Shown here: in pieces, positions 37,265 through 48,677 of the stretch
Numbering within the stretch: the stretch's first letter is position 1
How the letters are laid out: the number at the start of each line of letters is the position of its first letter
From: CAVQBP01 sp963848195
GTDB lineage: Bacteria > Bacteroidota > Ignavibacteria > Ignavibacteriales > Ignavibacteriaceae
Direction of reading: 5' to 3'
Length of the DNA stretch: 64,000 nucleotides
Assembly (NCBI GenBank): GCA_963848195.1
Contig: CAWKCY010000005.1
Span: forward strand, 538,014-602,013
Translations under genes and position numbers: made by a program
Notes under the pieces: model-generated
What the model was told of the DNA's origin: nothing
The model's input: the letters and a program-made list of their open reading frames with translations, nothing else
Database searches by the model: none

Positions 37265-37834
37265 TTAGATATGAATTATCCGTTCATTAAATGAAGAATC
37301 ACTTTCCAGCCATTCAGTTATTTTATGCCTATGGCAGGAATTGTGGTTGGATTCAAAGCAAGTAAGCGCCGCTCTATTATATTTATTAAGCAGTTCTATT
37401 ACAGTTTTGATGAATTCAATATTTTGCGGTAAAATTTCTTTTTTATAAATATCAAATAATTCTGTGTAGTCGATTTCTGTTTTAAGATTTTTTCTTAACT
37501 CAGAGACAATGCCAAGCTGTGGGATATGAATATATTCAATGCCGGCTTTTTCAAGATAAGATTTCATTTTAGTTTTTGAAAAGCCGTATTTCATTGAAAG
37601 AGGATTTTTGCGGACATCAATAACAAGAGCAATATTATTTATAATCAATTTATTGATGTATGAATCAATTGTAAGGCCTTCATAGCCCAAAGTAAATAGA
37701 GTTTTTTCATCGAAAGGTTATTAACATTTTTTAGAGCAGTTAATCTTCGTTTATCGATAAGAATTTTTTCGGCAATTTCACTTTTAACCGCAAAATATGG
37801 ATAGTCAATGTATGTTTTTTTTATGAGTTCATTA
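37265..37834 (-). pseudogene. DUF488 family protein with an N-terminal extension, one frameshift
   Basis: The DUF488 core is clear: KTLFTLGYEGLTID, IALVIDVRKNPLSMKYGFSK, YIHIPQLGIVSELRKNL and the Cys/His segment ALTCFESNHNSCHRHKI. An upstream N-terminal part (LIKKTYIDYPYFAVKSEIAE, helix-rich) lies in another frame and joins by restoring one missing base near 37712. The start is uncertain; an ATG around 37834 after an AAGAGGG sequence is plausible. DUF488 proteins are small and of unproven function, and are often found in defence and mobile contexts. The gene is operonic with the 36391-37253 gene. Confidence 0.75.
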
Positions 37835-37840
37835 CCCTCT

Positions 37841-38409
37841 TATATTTTTAAACAAGAAGTAAATTTATGAAGCGAAGCTTGATCATCTTTATTTAATTTA
37901 CTTAAATGTATTCATCATTCTTTGAGCACAAGTGAAAAACAAAACTTATCTGCATTTTCCAGCATCCCCTGACTTATCAGAACTCTTTTATCTTGATAAG
38001 ATAAATGACTAAAGCAGCCGAATTTGTAAGGGAAAAAGTCATAATGGTTTTTATTTGAAAATTTGCAAAATAGAAAAGGAGTTTTTCAAAATCGGTGCTG
38101 TCCAGCTTCCGCCGAATGATTCCAATAAAGCTAAAAATATTTTTCTTCTGTAAAACATCATGAAATTACAATAATTTAAATGTTTTAATTTTCTGAAAAT
38201 AAGAATTTTCACATTTTTTTAAGTAAAACTTCTGCCAACATCAATTTAAATTCTATTGACATACCGAAACTATAATGAAATAAATTTATCATATTCTAAA
38301 CTTATTAAAAAAATAATTAAAATTATCTAAATATTCTTTTGATTCTGATATATTACGGGGCTTGTAAATAGTACCATTATATAAATTAGCTCAGAATGTT
38401 TTTTCCCAA
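37841..38409. other. Gene-free stretch before the large unknown protein gene end
   Basis: About 570 AT-rich bases. An imperfect dyad CTTATCA...TGATAAG lies around 37974-38003. No coding pattern or repeat family member was recognised. It separates the DUF488 pair from the larger operon, so the pair probably has its own promoter here. Confidence 0.5.
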
Positions 38410-41400
38410 TTATAAAAAATCGAGAGGGTTCGATTTTGCTTCTCTTTCTGCATCTAATTTATATATCCTAGCCATTTCTCTTAAAGAAGTAGCTAATCTT
38501 GAAAATCCTTCTTTTTCAGAATCTTCCGCATATTGTTCATATCTTTTAAAAAGCGCTTTTTCTTCTATGCCAGAAGAACCATAAAATACACCTCGCATGT
38601 TAAATCTTTCTGTTGTAAAACCATCTCTCATTTCTTTATGCTCTTTTTTATCTAAAATTTTACCAACCGTTTTATTTATGAAGAAACCTAATGGATCTTT
38701 TTCAGAGTGTGCAAAAACTTTTCCTATTGTTGAAAGAGCAATTGATATATGACCAGATTCTGAGCACGTTTTCTTAACATTATTTACCCATTCGATTAAT
38801 TGTATTTCATTAATCGATCCATCAATTTGTATCCCGGGAATCAATGACCAGTCTTGAAGTAAATAATAAGCTTGCTCTGCAAGTGCACTTCTTTCTTCAT
38901 CAGGTTCTATAGATTTATCTTCATTACTAGATCTATAAACCGTTCTAATTACTTCACAAAAAAATCCTGGATCTGTCGCTAAAGTTCTATAAAGTGTTTT
39001 CGGATGTGCACCGGAAAAACGATCTAGCCAACGAAGATAAATCCATTCTATCCTTGATAAGATTTCTTCATTAACATTTTCTTGTCTTTGAAGCCAGCTA
39101 ATTAATTGAATGATGGAATGTGGATCAATTGGTACATTTCTTTTTTCTTCTTTCTGAATATTAGAAAGAAGTACCTCATATACTTTATTAATATCAGGAG
39201 CAACTTTTAAATGCAACATCCAATTCATTACCTTAATTATAGCTCGAGGACGTTTATACCCTAATAAAAGGTTAACAGCATTATGATAATTTTCATCTTT
39301 TAAATAATAAGGCGAAGCATCTGTATTTATCCAATATTTTTCATAATCATTACCCAAAATTTTTTCTGCGATTTCCCAAGTTTCTGGGACAAAAGGTAAT
39401 ATGCCAAGCAATTCTAATTTTTGTTCTAAGTCCCAATGTATAAAATCAAATTGTTTAACCCATTTGAATTCATTTAGTCTAAACCTTGTCAATACATATC
39501 CCCTTATAAAATCAAATATTTCTTTTTCCTTTTTATCCAGATATTGCGGGATTAAAAAATTGTCTTCGACAATATCTTTATTCCTTCCAAGAGCTTGTCC
39601 AACTTCAACCGGAAGTTTTATGGTTTGGGTAAACTCGATCACAGATTTAATACCATTCATAGAATATATTTCTTTAATAGCATTAGTACGGCGGTCTTCA
39701 ATTATTTTTCTTTGCTCTTCAAAATTTCCTTTGTCTTCATATAATTCAATATCATAATCATTAAATAAATATGCATATTTTTTCAAGGGATTTTCAGGTT
39801 TCAGTAAATTATTTATCGATTCAATTTTTGATATATAATTTTCTGGCAAGGCCCATTTAGAATCATGAAATTTTCGGTGCTTACGAATCTTATCTTCTAA
39901 CAAGTTCCAGATTTTTGATTTGTCATCCTCACTTTTATTAATAACGTCTGGTGAATTCAGATATTCCAAAATATTTGAAAAATGTGGTTCTTGGATTTCA
40001 TCTATATGCTCAAGAAAATCAATTAAATTTGTTAAAATCTTCTTTTACAAGTTCTATGCATATTGAAACATAAGAATTTAATTGTTGCCAATATTCCGAA
40101 TTGGAGTATTTTTCATTAAAGTCCTCAGGTATGAACTTCTGCCAGGAAGGTTTATAATTTGGTGATACAGCTCTACCTCCGAATTTGGGTAAAAGATCTA
40201 ACAATAATTCCCATGTTAATTCTGGAAATTCCTTTTTAATACTGTTTAATGCAACAATTTTTTTATATATACTTGCTGCAGTTTGTTTTATCCATGGCAT
40301 AAATATATTTAATAAGGAATTATAAGGTCGATTGCTCCAATTCCCACCTGGATCTAATAATGAAAGCTCGCAAAGAATTAAGCAAACCCTTATTAAGTGT
40401 TTTTCACTCCAAGATAGTGCTTCAAGGCTCCATAAAATACCGGTCATATAATTCCACCCTGTTATACCAGTTCCTTCTTGTGCAAAAAGATCTTTAATAA
40501 TTTGTTTCCCATCGATGATTGTTTGCAAAATTTCTAGATATGTGTCTGGATTTGATTTGGCTATTAATGGGAGATGGTTGTTTAATGTTGCCCAATTCTT
40601 CCAGTCAAATTCTTTAAATATTATTTTTATAGTTCTTGCAAGTAAAATTTCAGATTTAGTAGCACTAGTGGATGAAAGTACTCCAGGATAATTACCTATC
40701 AATGCAAAAGTCTCAGCTAAACCATGCAGTAAAGATTCGGAGTATTTTTTCTTTTTACCTTTAGTTTCAGCTATCCATTGTTCATCTTTTGGTAAATCAA
40801 ATTTAGGATCTTTTTCCTTTAGTACTTCAATCGCTAAAGTTGAAAACCTATTTAGATCTTCATCAAATAAAAATTTCCCAAGATTTTGCCAACCTTCAAA
40901 TCTGGAAATAAAATGCCATTCTTCATTTTGTTGGGTTAGGGGAGGGGCCGGAATCAGAGTTGTTGGGCGAATTTTCCGAATCCACTCCCCATAATCTTTT
41001 CCCAATATACCTGTTACTGCTTCAATATCACCCTTTTCATTAGCATTCCATTGTCCAATTAATGTAGCAATTGCAAGTTCAGAAGCAATATCTGTTCTTG
41101 CCCATTCCGGAGCAGCAGATAAATCCAATAAAATTCTTTTAAAGTTGTAATCTTACCTTTACATTTTTCTGATATTTGTCTAGCTCTTTCGTCTGAATAT
41201 CCACATAATTTTAAATTGTTATATAATTGGTAAGGCTTTATTTCAGGCAGCTTAATTGAATTTCCATGTGAATCACCAGAAGGAGTAGTTGAAAAAATAA
41301 CACTTTTACCATATGTTCTCGCTGTATTTCTTAACTCGGCTCCAGAACCGCCTAAATCCAAAATTGGTTTTGCAATTAAAATATAATGATCAACTAATTG

Positions 41401-42197
41401 ACACATTGATTTCCAAGTCTCTGGATTTTCAAGAATAAGACATCGTCCGGAAAATGCATATTGTTCATTTTCTGGTAGAGATTCTAAGACGGCAACTACT
41501 AAATCAACAGCTTCTTCTGGAAAATAAGTATCAATTCGTAATTCAAGAATTTGTTTATTGAAGATTTTAATAATTTCTTGTTGCGCATCCTGCCTTCCAT
41601 CAGTAAAAACCATTGGTTTTAGCGGAGGAGGAGAACCATAATTTTCTAACTCTTTCCAATATGACGATGGTGAACTGTAACCTTCTGTAGGTAAACCGAA
41701 TTTTTGAGCAAGCCATATATCTATTGAGGGGAATCGAGAAAGCCAATGTTGAAGTTTAGTAGCGTCAAATATTCTTATTTCTTTCCATTCTCTATTTTGT
41801 CTTCTTTTTTTCCATTTTTCTTGGTCAGTAGAGTTCCAACCTCCTAAAGAAGCTGATCTGGATGTTACAAAAATATATGTAGTCTCATTACGAAACTTTT
41901 CATCAGTTTCTTTGGTTTGTTTAAAAGATCTTTGGTTGCTTTTTGTTGCGGATTATTTCCTGTTCCTATCTCCCAAACACTTTTTCCTTTAGGTATAAAA
42001 GGTTCAAAAGCTATTGGGGAATCTACTATTCCATCCCAACCAGGCTGATTGACTACGTTTGGTATTCGTAATTCATTTGGATGTTGAATAGAAGCCGTAA
42101 CCAATCTATAAATTAATCCGGGGATTATTCCTTGTGCATCAGAGAAATCAGAATTTTGATGCAAATGGGTTTCACTTATAAAAGGATTATGTCTCAA
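38410..42197 (-). pseudogene. Very large unrecognised protein, about 1,260 residues, several frameshifts
   Basis: Four long frames join in order. They start with GIIPGLIYRLVTASIQHPNE and QPGWDGIVDSPIAFEPFIPKG, then SVWEIGTGNNPQQKATKDL; such Gly-Trp-Asp/Glu-x-Gly-Thr openings remind me of a restriction-endonuclease-like fold, not proven. A middle part contains IFDATKLQHWLSRFPSIDIW and YAFSGRCLILENPETWKSM, and a helical repeat-like C-terminal two-thirds is rich in Trp and Leu. No helicase, methylase or P-loop motif is evident. It ends the helicase-methylase operon, 92 bases after the methyltransferase stop, so a role in the same defence system is inferred. I cannot name a family. Confidence 0.6.
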
Positions 42198-42289
42198 AAA
42201 TAACTCCTTTTAATTTGATGAAATTAATTATAAATAAAATTTATAGTAGAAAACAAAAACCTTAAAAATAATTTTAAATCCACCATATA

Positions 42290-45200
42290 TCAAAATAAGC
42301 GATCAGAAACAGAAATAAAACCCCAGTTAATCATTCCTTCAATGGTTTTATCAATTTCGTTTGGCGTAAAACCCCACTGCTCGTATTTCCAATTTTTTAC
42401 TTCGTTAATAAGTTGCTCTTTTGAGATAGACATTTGAGTTTGGTATAATTCTTTCCATACTTTATTAACCGTAGCCCATCGACCAATAGCCGTTGTACCA
42501 TAGTTTTTAAAAAATTCAATTAATTCATCGACTTCATTCATCTTGTCTCCAATCCTTTTTTGAACTTGATGAATTGCTATATCTATTTTTCTTCCAACAC
42601 TGTAATTTTCTTGTTTACCTATTCTCTTTTTTATAATCCATTTTTGTTTAACAGCAAGATTTTCAAATTTATAAATATCTTCATCTAGTGGGCCTGCGGC
42701 TTGCCTTACAATTTCGAGTTCGTAATTAATTCTGGTAAATGTTCTTGAATAAAATAAAGCTCCTTTACTAGTTTAGTTCTACCAAGTTTGGAATCATCTT
42801 TGCCTTTAAATACAAGATATGCTAATAAAGCAGCCTGGTTATATCTTGTTGTACGATTCAGATTTTCACGGAATCAATTTGGTTAGGTTCTAATTCTTCA
42901 ATTACTTCTTCTTCAACTGGCAGATGATAAATTTTCGGAGTTTTTTCTTCCATATATTCATGAGCTGCTCTTGGATCTGCCGGTGGTGGATCTAACCTGG
43001 TTTGATATAGGGTGCCGTTATTTTTGTGTGCTTCAATTTCATCGAAAATTTTAAGTATTAGTCTTTTAGTTCGATACTCCCCATACTTTTTCATTTCATT
43101 TTCTTTGAACACTCTGAAGCTTTCGCTTGGAGATTGGGCATCTAATATCCACTTAAGATCGTGATGTGTTAAACCATATAGTTGAGCAACTATTACATCA
43201 ATTTCATTTTTTAAGATCTCTCTCCTTTCAAAATTCCATTAACAGTAACCATGTGTTAAGGTAGTGTTATAATAATCTTGAGCAAGGGGACTTAATGCAA
43301 ATGAAGTATACGTTAGTTCAAATACTCTTGGATATAATAATTCACTCCAATAATTTTCTTTTTCTGAGGGAAATTCATGAACAGGTAACTGATATAGATG
43401 ATATGAATTTAAATTTATTCCACCAACTTTTTGTCTAGCTAAGTAATCGTAAATAAAGGAATTCAATATAGCCAAGAGAAATAAATAGTCTTTTACAGAA
43501 TATGAATCATTTCTTATCCAGCCAGCACTACCATTATTGGGATAGAAGGGAGTAATTGAACCTACGACTGTACGAATAGCAATACTATTAGTTATTTTTC
43601 TAACATGTAGTAACCATCTTCTTTTAAAATTCTGAAATCTTATTGGTGTGTTTTCTTTAGAAACCCATTTCCTTGGTACGACTTCAAGTTTTGGATCGTA
43701 AAGCTCCTGTTCGGAAATATTTCTAGGATAACCTTTTTTAATATTTTCATATGGGACATTGTCATATGTTGCATAACGATGGTTATACTGCTCAAAAAGT
43801 TTAGACTCAAGGATTGGAAGCTTTTTCTCAGTTTCAGATTCTTTCTATTCCAACTAATCACAGCAGCATCATCTTTATCATGCATTACACGACTTACGGA
43901 AACTTCTCCTCGAAATCTATTTTTACTTCGCAGTAATGGATCGTTATGATAAATTTTACTTGTTATTTCCCCATCTTGTTTTGTACGAAATTGGGGTATG
44001 CTTTTAGTATCAGGATTTAGAAGTTTAATGTCATCAAAAGTTAATTTGTAAATTCGGTTGTTTTCTTTTAACCAATTTACATTCCAAATTGCAGTTGCAC
44101 ACTCAATAAAATCGAACTCGGGACCTAAAGTAAGTAAGATAAACCTTGTAGAATGATGAGCAGCAGGAAATAGAAATTTTTCATTTTCAAAAGCATAACA
44201 ACTTTTCATCCTCTTATTTTTTAATAGATGAGTAATAAATCGATTATATGTTTTTTCCGTTACTAATTGAGATAGTCTGAGTAATAATAGCTGTATAACC
44301 ATTATTCTAATTAAATTTAAAAACTTTTCAACAAAGAGGGCGTAAGTGTTAATATCACCACAACCTGTGAAACGATAATTCCCACTACTAGATAAAAAAT
44401 ATTTCGTTCGTAAAGAAAAAGATTTTGAATTCTAGAAATTCTTCATAAACCATAGGTGATGATTTTGATAAATCTTTAATCATCTCCTTTCTAAAAGCAC
44501 TATTTGTTTCTTGTGCAATTTCTGGATTTCTTATTGAAAAAAATTCTCGTTTTTTCATCCAAATTCTTTCCCATGGTGGATTCCCTAGCATGACATCAAA
44601 ACCTCCAAACCATCCCGTTTGTTTATTAAAATCTATTTTATCTGTTGCGGTAATTTTGTCAGTAATTCTAAATACATCGGGATATTCATTTTGCCAGGTG
44701 GAAAAATTGATATTGGTTTGTTAGCTGTTCTATTTCATCTTTCATCCAAGGTTGTATTGATTTAGGATTTTCTTCAATATTTCTAAATACCTCTTGGTTA
44801 TAGGGAAAGGAAAATTTTTAACTTTTTTCCAAACCAAAGCTGCGACACCAACAATCACTAATGAACTTATTAGTAATATATTCGTTTGAATTTATAATTC
44901 TATCATACTTTATCTCTTTTTTATGTACATCTTCAATAGAGTTATCCTTTATTTTTCCAAGATTTCGATAATATTATTTAATACACTATTATATTTTTCC
45001 CATGGTTCGCTTAAATAATTAAAAAAACTTTGCTGGTGAGATTCTCTAAATTTTTTATTAACTTTTTTCCATTCACTGCAATATGCTTTATCATCACCTT
45101 CAATAGGTTTAAAGACATCATCCGGGATCCCTCTTTAATCAGAGCTGGGTAGTACCAAGTAAACTATTTCCGCATTTAATGTGGTGATCAATAAATGAAA

Positions 45201-46880
45201 GAGGCATTCCAGGTCGAGAGCTTCAATCCAAAGTGAGAATTTGCACAATTCGTCAGCCATGGGGTTTATATCAACCCCATATATACAACTACCTATAACA
45301 TCCCTCAAAGAGTGCTGCAATGCATTTGGGGAAGGTTCACTTCGCTAGTTCGAATTACGGCTAAACTTTTTAGAAATTCGATGTGCTGCTGCAATTAAGA
45401 AGTGACCGCTTCCCATAGCAGGATCACAGATTTTTAAGGATAGAATAGCTTGCTCAGGATTGTCCTTGCCTAAAGCTTCTTCCAATACAGGTTGTAAGGC
45501 TGTATCTAATAATGACTGTACTAAACTATCCGGTGTATAGTAGCTGCCTGTTGTTTTACGTTCGTTACCTGCTAAAGTATCTAATTTAAATCTGGAGGAT
45601 CAAGATCGACTTTAGGCAGGAGTTCCAGTAGTGCTTCATAAACGCTGCCCAATTCTTCAGCTCCAAGATTTTTATAATCCACAGGTTGAAGGGAATTCTC
45701 TTCGAACTGTAAACGCTAAAGACCGAACTGAAGTTAAAAGAGATCGGTTTGATAGTTCACAGTTATTTAGATCGTTTGTTGTTGAAGGATTCCAAAGAAA
45801 CCCTCCCCAAGCAGGTAAAGCAAGCTGTGGACATCCTTCATCCTTGCCAAGCTTTTGAAAAATAAACTTAAAGTAATTCCCACAAATCAGTATGATTAGA
45901 ACCTATTGATTTCTGGGCAATTTCTCTTAACCTATTTGTAGAGTAATACTTATAATAAATATCTTTAGCGGATATATCAATATTGGGAGGATAAAGTAAA
46001 TCCCGGTCTTCTGCAGTGAATAAAAATAAAAGCCTGTATACTATTCTTAGCGAACTGCCTGTAATATTCTTGTGTAGTTAAACTACCATCTCTGAGTTTA
46101 TTCCGAAGCTCATTATTATTCTTATTTTCTATAAATCCAATACCGAGAGCAGTTATAGCATTTTCAACACCTTTTCTCATAGAATCAAGTGCGCGTATAC
46201 CTTGCTCTCTTGATGCACGAACCCATTTTTCAAGCCAACAGGCTTCCGGTATTTCCGATTCTACTCTCTATCATGGCAAAGTAACCAAAGAATTACAAAG
46301 TCAGAATAGATTTCACTGCTAAGCATAGTTTCAATATCAAATTCAATATAAGCCTGTTTAGTAATACTCTTATTACTGACAGATCTTAAACTTATTCCAT
46401 TAGATAAAAATGCCCAGAGATGATCATTTGATCTATTAAGAAAATCTTGAATCATAGAGTGAGGAGAAGCTTTGCGAGCTCCTATAATATCTGATTTCTC
46501 ATCAAGCGAAGCTTTGAAACTTATGAGATGAGTGGGTGATTTATTCCATATATGAGAAGTAGAATATTCCTTACCTTCATATAGAAAATTCTGTGAAGTT
46601 AATAATCTACCATAGCCTAATTCTTTACCGGAAGAAGTAATTTTTCCCGTGTTTCAGTTGTACCATCAGATTCTTTTAATTTAGATTTTGCCTCAACAAA
46701 ATTTTTCCAGTAACCTAATATATTTTTCCAACTTCTGCTGATTGCTTCATTTATTTTTTCTCCTTCAAGATGATAAGATTCGGGAGTTAATCCTTCAATG
46801 GATTTATCTCCACCGGCAAGTTTCTCAACAAAATCAATCGGAAACAAGGTCCCTTTGGTAGTTATGGTTATAAATGTAAT
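42290..46880 (-). pseudogene. Eco57I-type N6-adenine DNA methyltransferase, large, heavily frameshifted
   Basis: The reconstructed length is about 1,500 residues. The N-terminal part has GTLFPIDFVEKLAGGD and SYHLEGEKINEAISRSW. The catalytic core shows GSYYTPDSLVQSLLDTAL, SAM-binding motif CDPAMGSGHFLIAAAHRI (about 45,400), YGVDINPMADELCKFSLW and motif IV LGNPPWERI (about 44,575). The C-terminal region has a target-recognition-like part and a final domain LGRTKLVKELYFIQEHLPEL with an AAGPLDEDIYKFE motif, ending at 42290. This protein class corresponds to DrmMI-like and other large single-chain Eco57I methylases. The start near 46,880 is approximate because the junction with the DUF262 gene is itself broken. 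Confidence 0.8.
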
Positions 46881-46889
46881 TTTACGATA

Positions 46890-48605
46890 TGGACCACCAC
46901 ATTATTTTCATACATTTTGTTCAAGAATTGCAACATTTTTTTTCTCTTTAATAAATTTTTTATGGTTATTCCAGACAGGATCATTTTAACCAAAAAATAA
47001 AGTCATAATCATTTATAAACTTACTTCCATGAATTTGATTTCCGCTTTATCTTTTGCTTTGTCAGTAAAAAATTCTTTAGGATGGAGGTTAGTTTTTTGT
47101 GAATTTAGGACGTCACCTTTCGTTGGCTGAATATTCCATAGGACATCTACCTCCTGTTCATAAAGAAGATTTCTTCCTTTTAATTTCTTTGGAAAAATAT
47201 GATCTAATTCAGGATTGAATCTTCCTTGCATATCAGGATCAAATTGATATATCCGTTGCGGCAGGACCTTTAAAGAAAACCAAAGGTAATCCATTAAAGT
47301 CTGTTCATTTACATCCACAATCCTATTGCCTCTTCTTTTAACTTCCGATTCAATTTCCTTTTAAAGGAAATTCAAAGAGAGTATCATTGTTTTCTGCACA
47401 GTTTCTGACAAAACCACTAAATTTGTCAACATAAGATTGCAAGTTCCAATCGTTTAGCTGGGACTTTATTAAATACTGATTAAATTATGTAAGTTTTTTG
47501 TTGAAAAGATCTTTAAACTTGAACCCCTTATTGTATAATTCAAAAAAATAAACCATTAAAGGAAGTAAGGCATTTTTTCTAGGGATAATGGAGTTATTAT
47601 TAATTTTCAATTGTCCCCATAAGTAGTCAAAATAAAAACTGTATAATGGTTTTTCTGTCTCCTCCATTGTTCATCAAATTCTTTTATTTCAGAATTCTTA
47701 ACATTTCGAGGGTCTACTCTAATATTTCCTTTTATGATTAGATGCAATAACTGAAGAATATTGTAAGCATTATACATATCCTTTATTCGTATTATTATAT
47801 ATTTTTTTTGAAGTTGCTTGGAGACGTTCTTCAAAATCATAATATTTAGCTTTAATTTTTGAAAACAATAAATCAGCTTGTGATAAAGCCATACCTCCGG
47901 AATTTAACCGTTCAAAAATTTCATTAACCTCACTTTCTTTTGATGTTGAGATTGGAAAATATGATAAAGATTTTTTGTCCGTTTCAACAAAAACTTTCCA
48001 CAATTGAGATAAATTATTACTTACAATGTCTTCTTCCTTTTCGGATAATGAGATTACCTTCTTTGGTTTTTTTAAAATTTCCCTCTCATATTTTTTATTT
48101 TGTTCAGATATCCGGGAAAATAGCTCATTCAATTTTAAATCATTCCATAGCAATTCTAATCCTATATCAACAAATCTAAATCCAGTTTCATCTGGATTTG
48201 AATCGTCCCTTCTTTCATAAAGTAAATCAAAAACAAGAATTTTATTATTAAAGGTGTATTTCAAACATGAAAATAAAGTTTGTAAACGTTGTTGACCATC
48301 ATATACTAACCACTTATCTTTTCTCTCGACCAAACGCCTTCTTCTAAAAGTTTTGCAGAATCAAATTCAAAATGAAAATCTTTTATAAACTCGCGATAAG
48401 GTATTTTCTCCTCGTATTCCAAATAATAAGTCCCCCAATAGGATAACCCCTCAATAAACTATCAAAAAGCTTACATATATAAAGTTCGTTTTCATATCGG
48501 CTACCCCAAACATATGGACGTTGAACAGCAGGAAGGAACCAACCGTTTGAAGGAACCATTAATCCTGCTTACAGCTTCTTTAACTGAAATACCTAAATAA
48601 GACAT
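46890..48605 (-). pseudogene. DUF262 protein with C-terminal HNH-like domain, heavily frameshifted
   Basis: The ATG at 48605 opens MSYLGISVKEAVSRIN, leading to GWFLPAVQRPYVWGSRYE and the DUF262 signature WLVYDGQQRLQTLFSCLKY. The middle part has FERLNSGGMALSQADLLFSK. The C-terminal part has FNPELDHIFPKKLKGRNLLY, an HNH/DUF1524-like nuclease motif. This is the GmrSD/SspE-type layout: an NTP-sensing DUF262 domain plus an HNH nuclease, typical of restriction of modified DNA. It lies 72 bases after the SNF2 helicase and directly before the methyltransferase. It is broken by roughly five or more indels. Confidence 0.78.
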
Positions 48606-48677
48606 TCATACTCCTATACAAATTTTCGTGGTTCTTTTTGTAGGCAGAAATATAAAATTTGCCTACACTTTGAACCG

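Noticed and set aside
45631..45858. 75-residue plus-strand reading frame
   Set aside because: It lies opposite the methyltransferase, whose minus-strand frames carry recognisable motifs on both sides.
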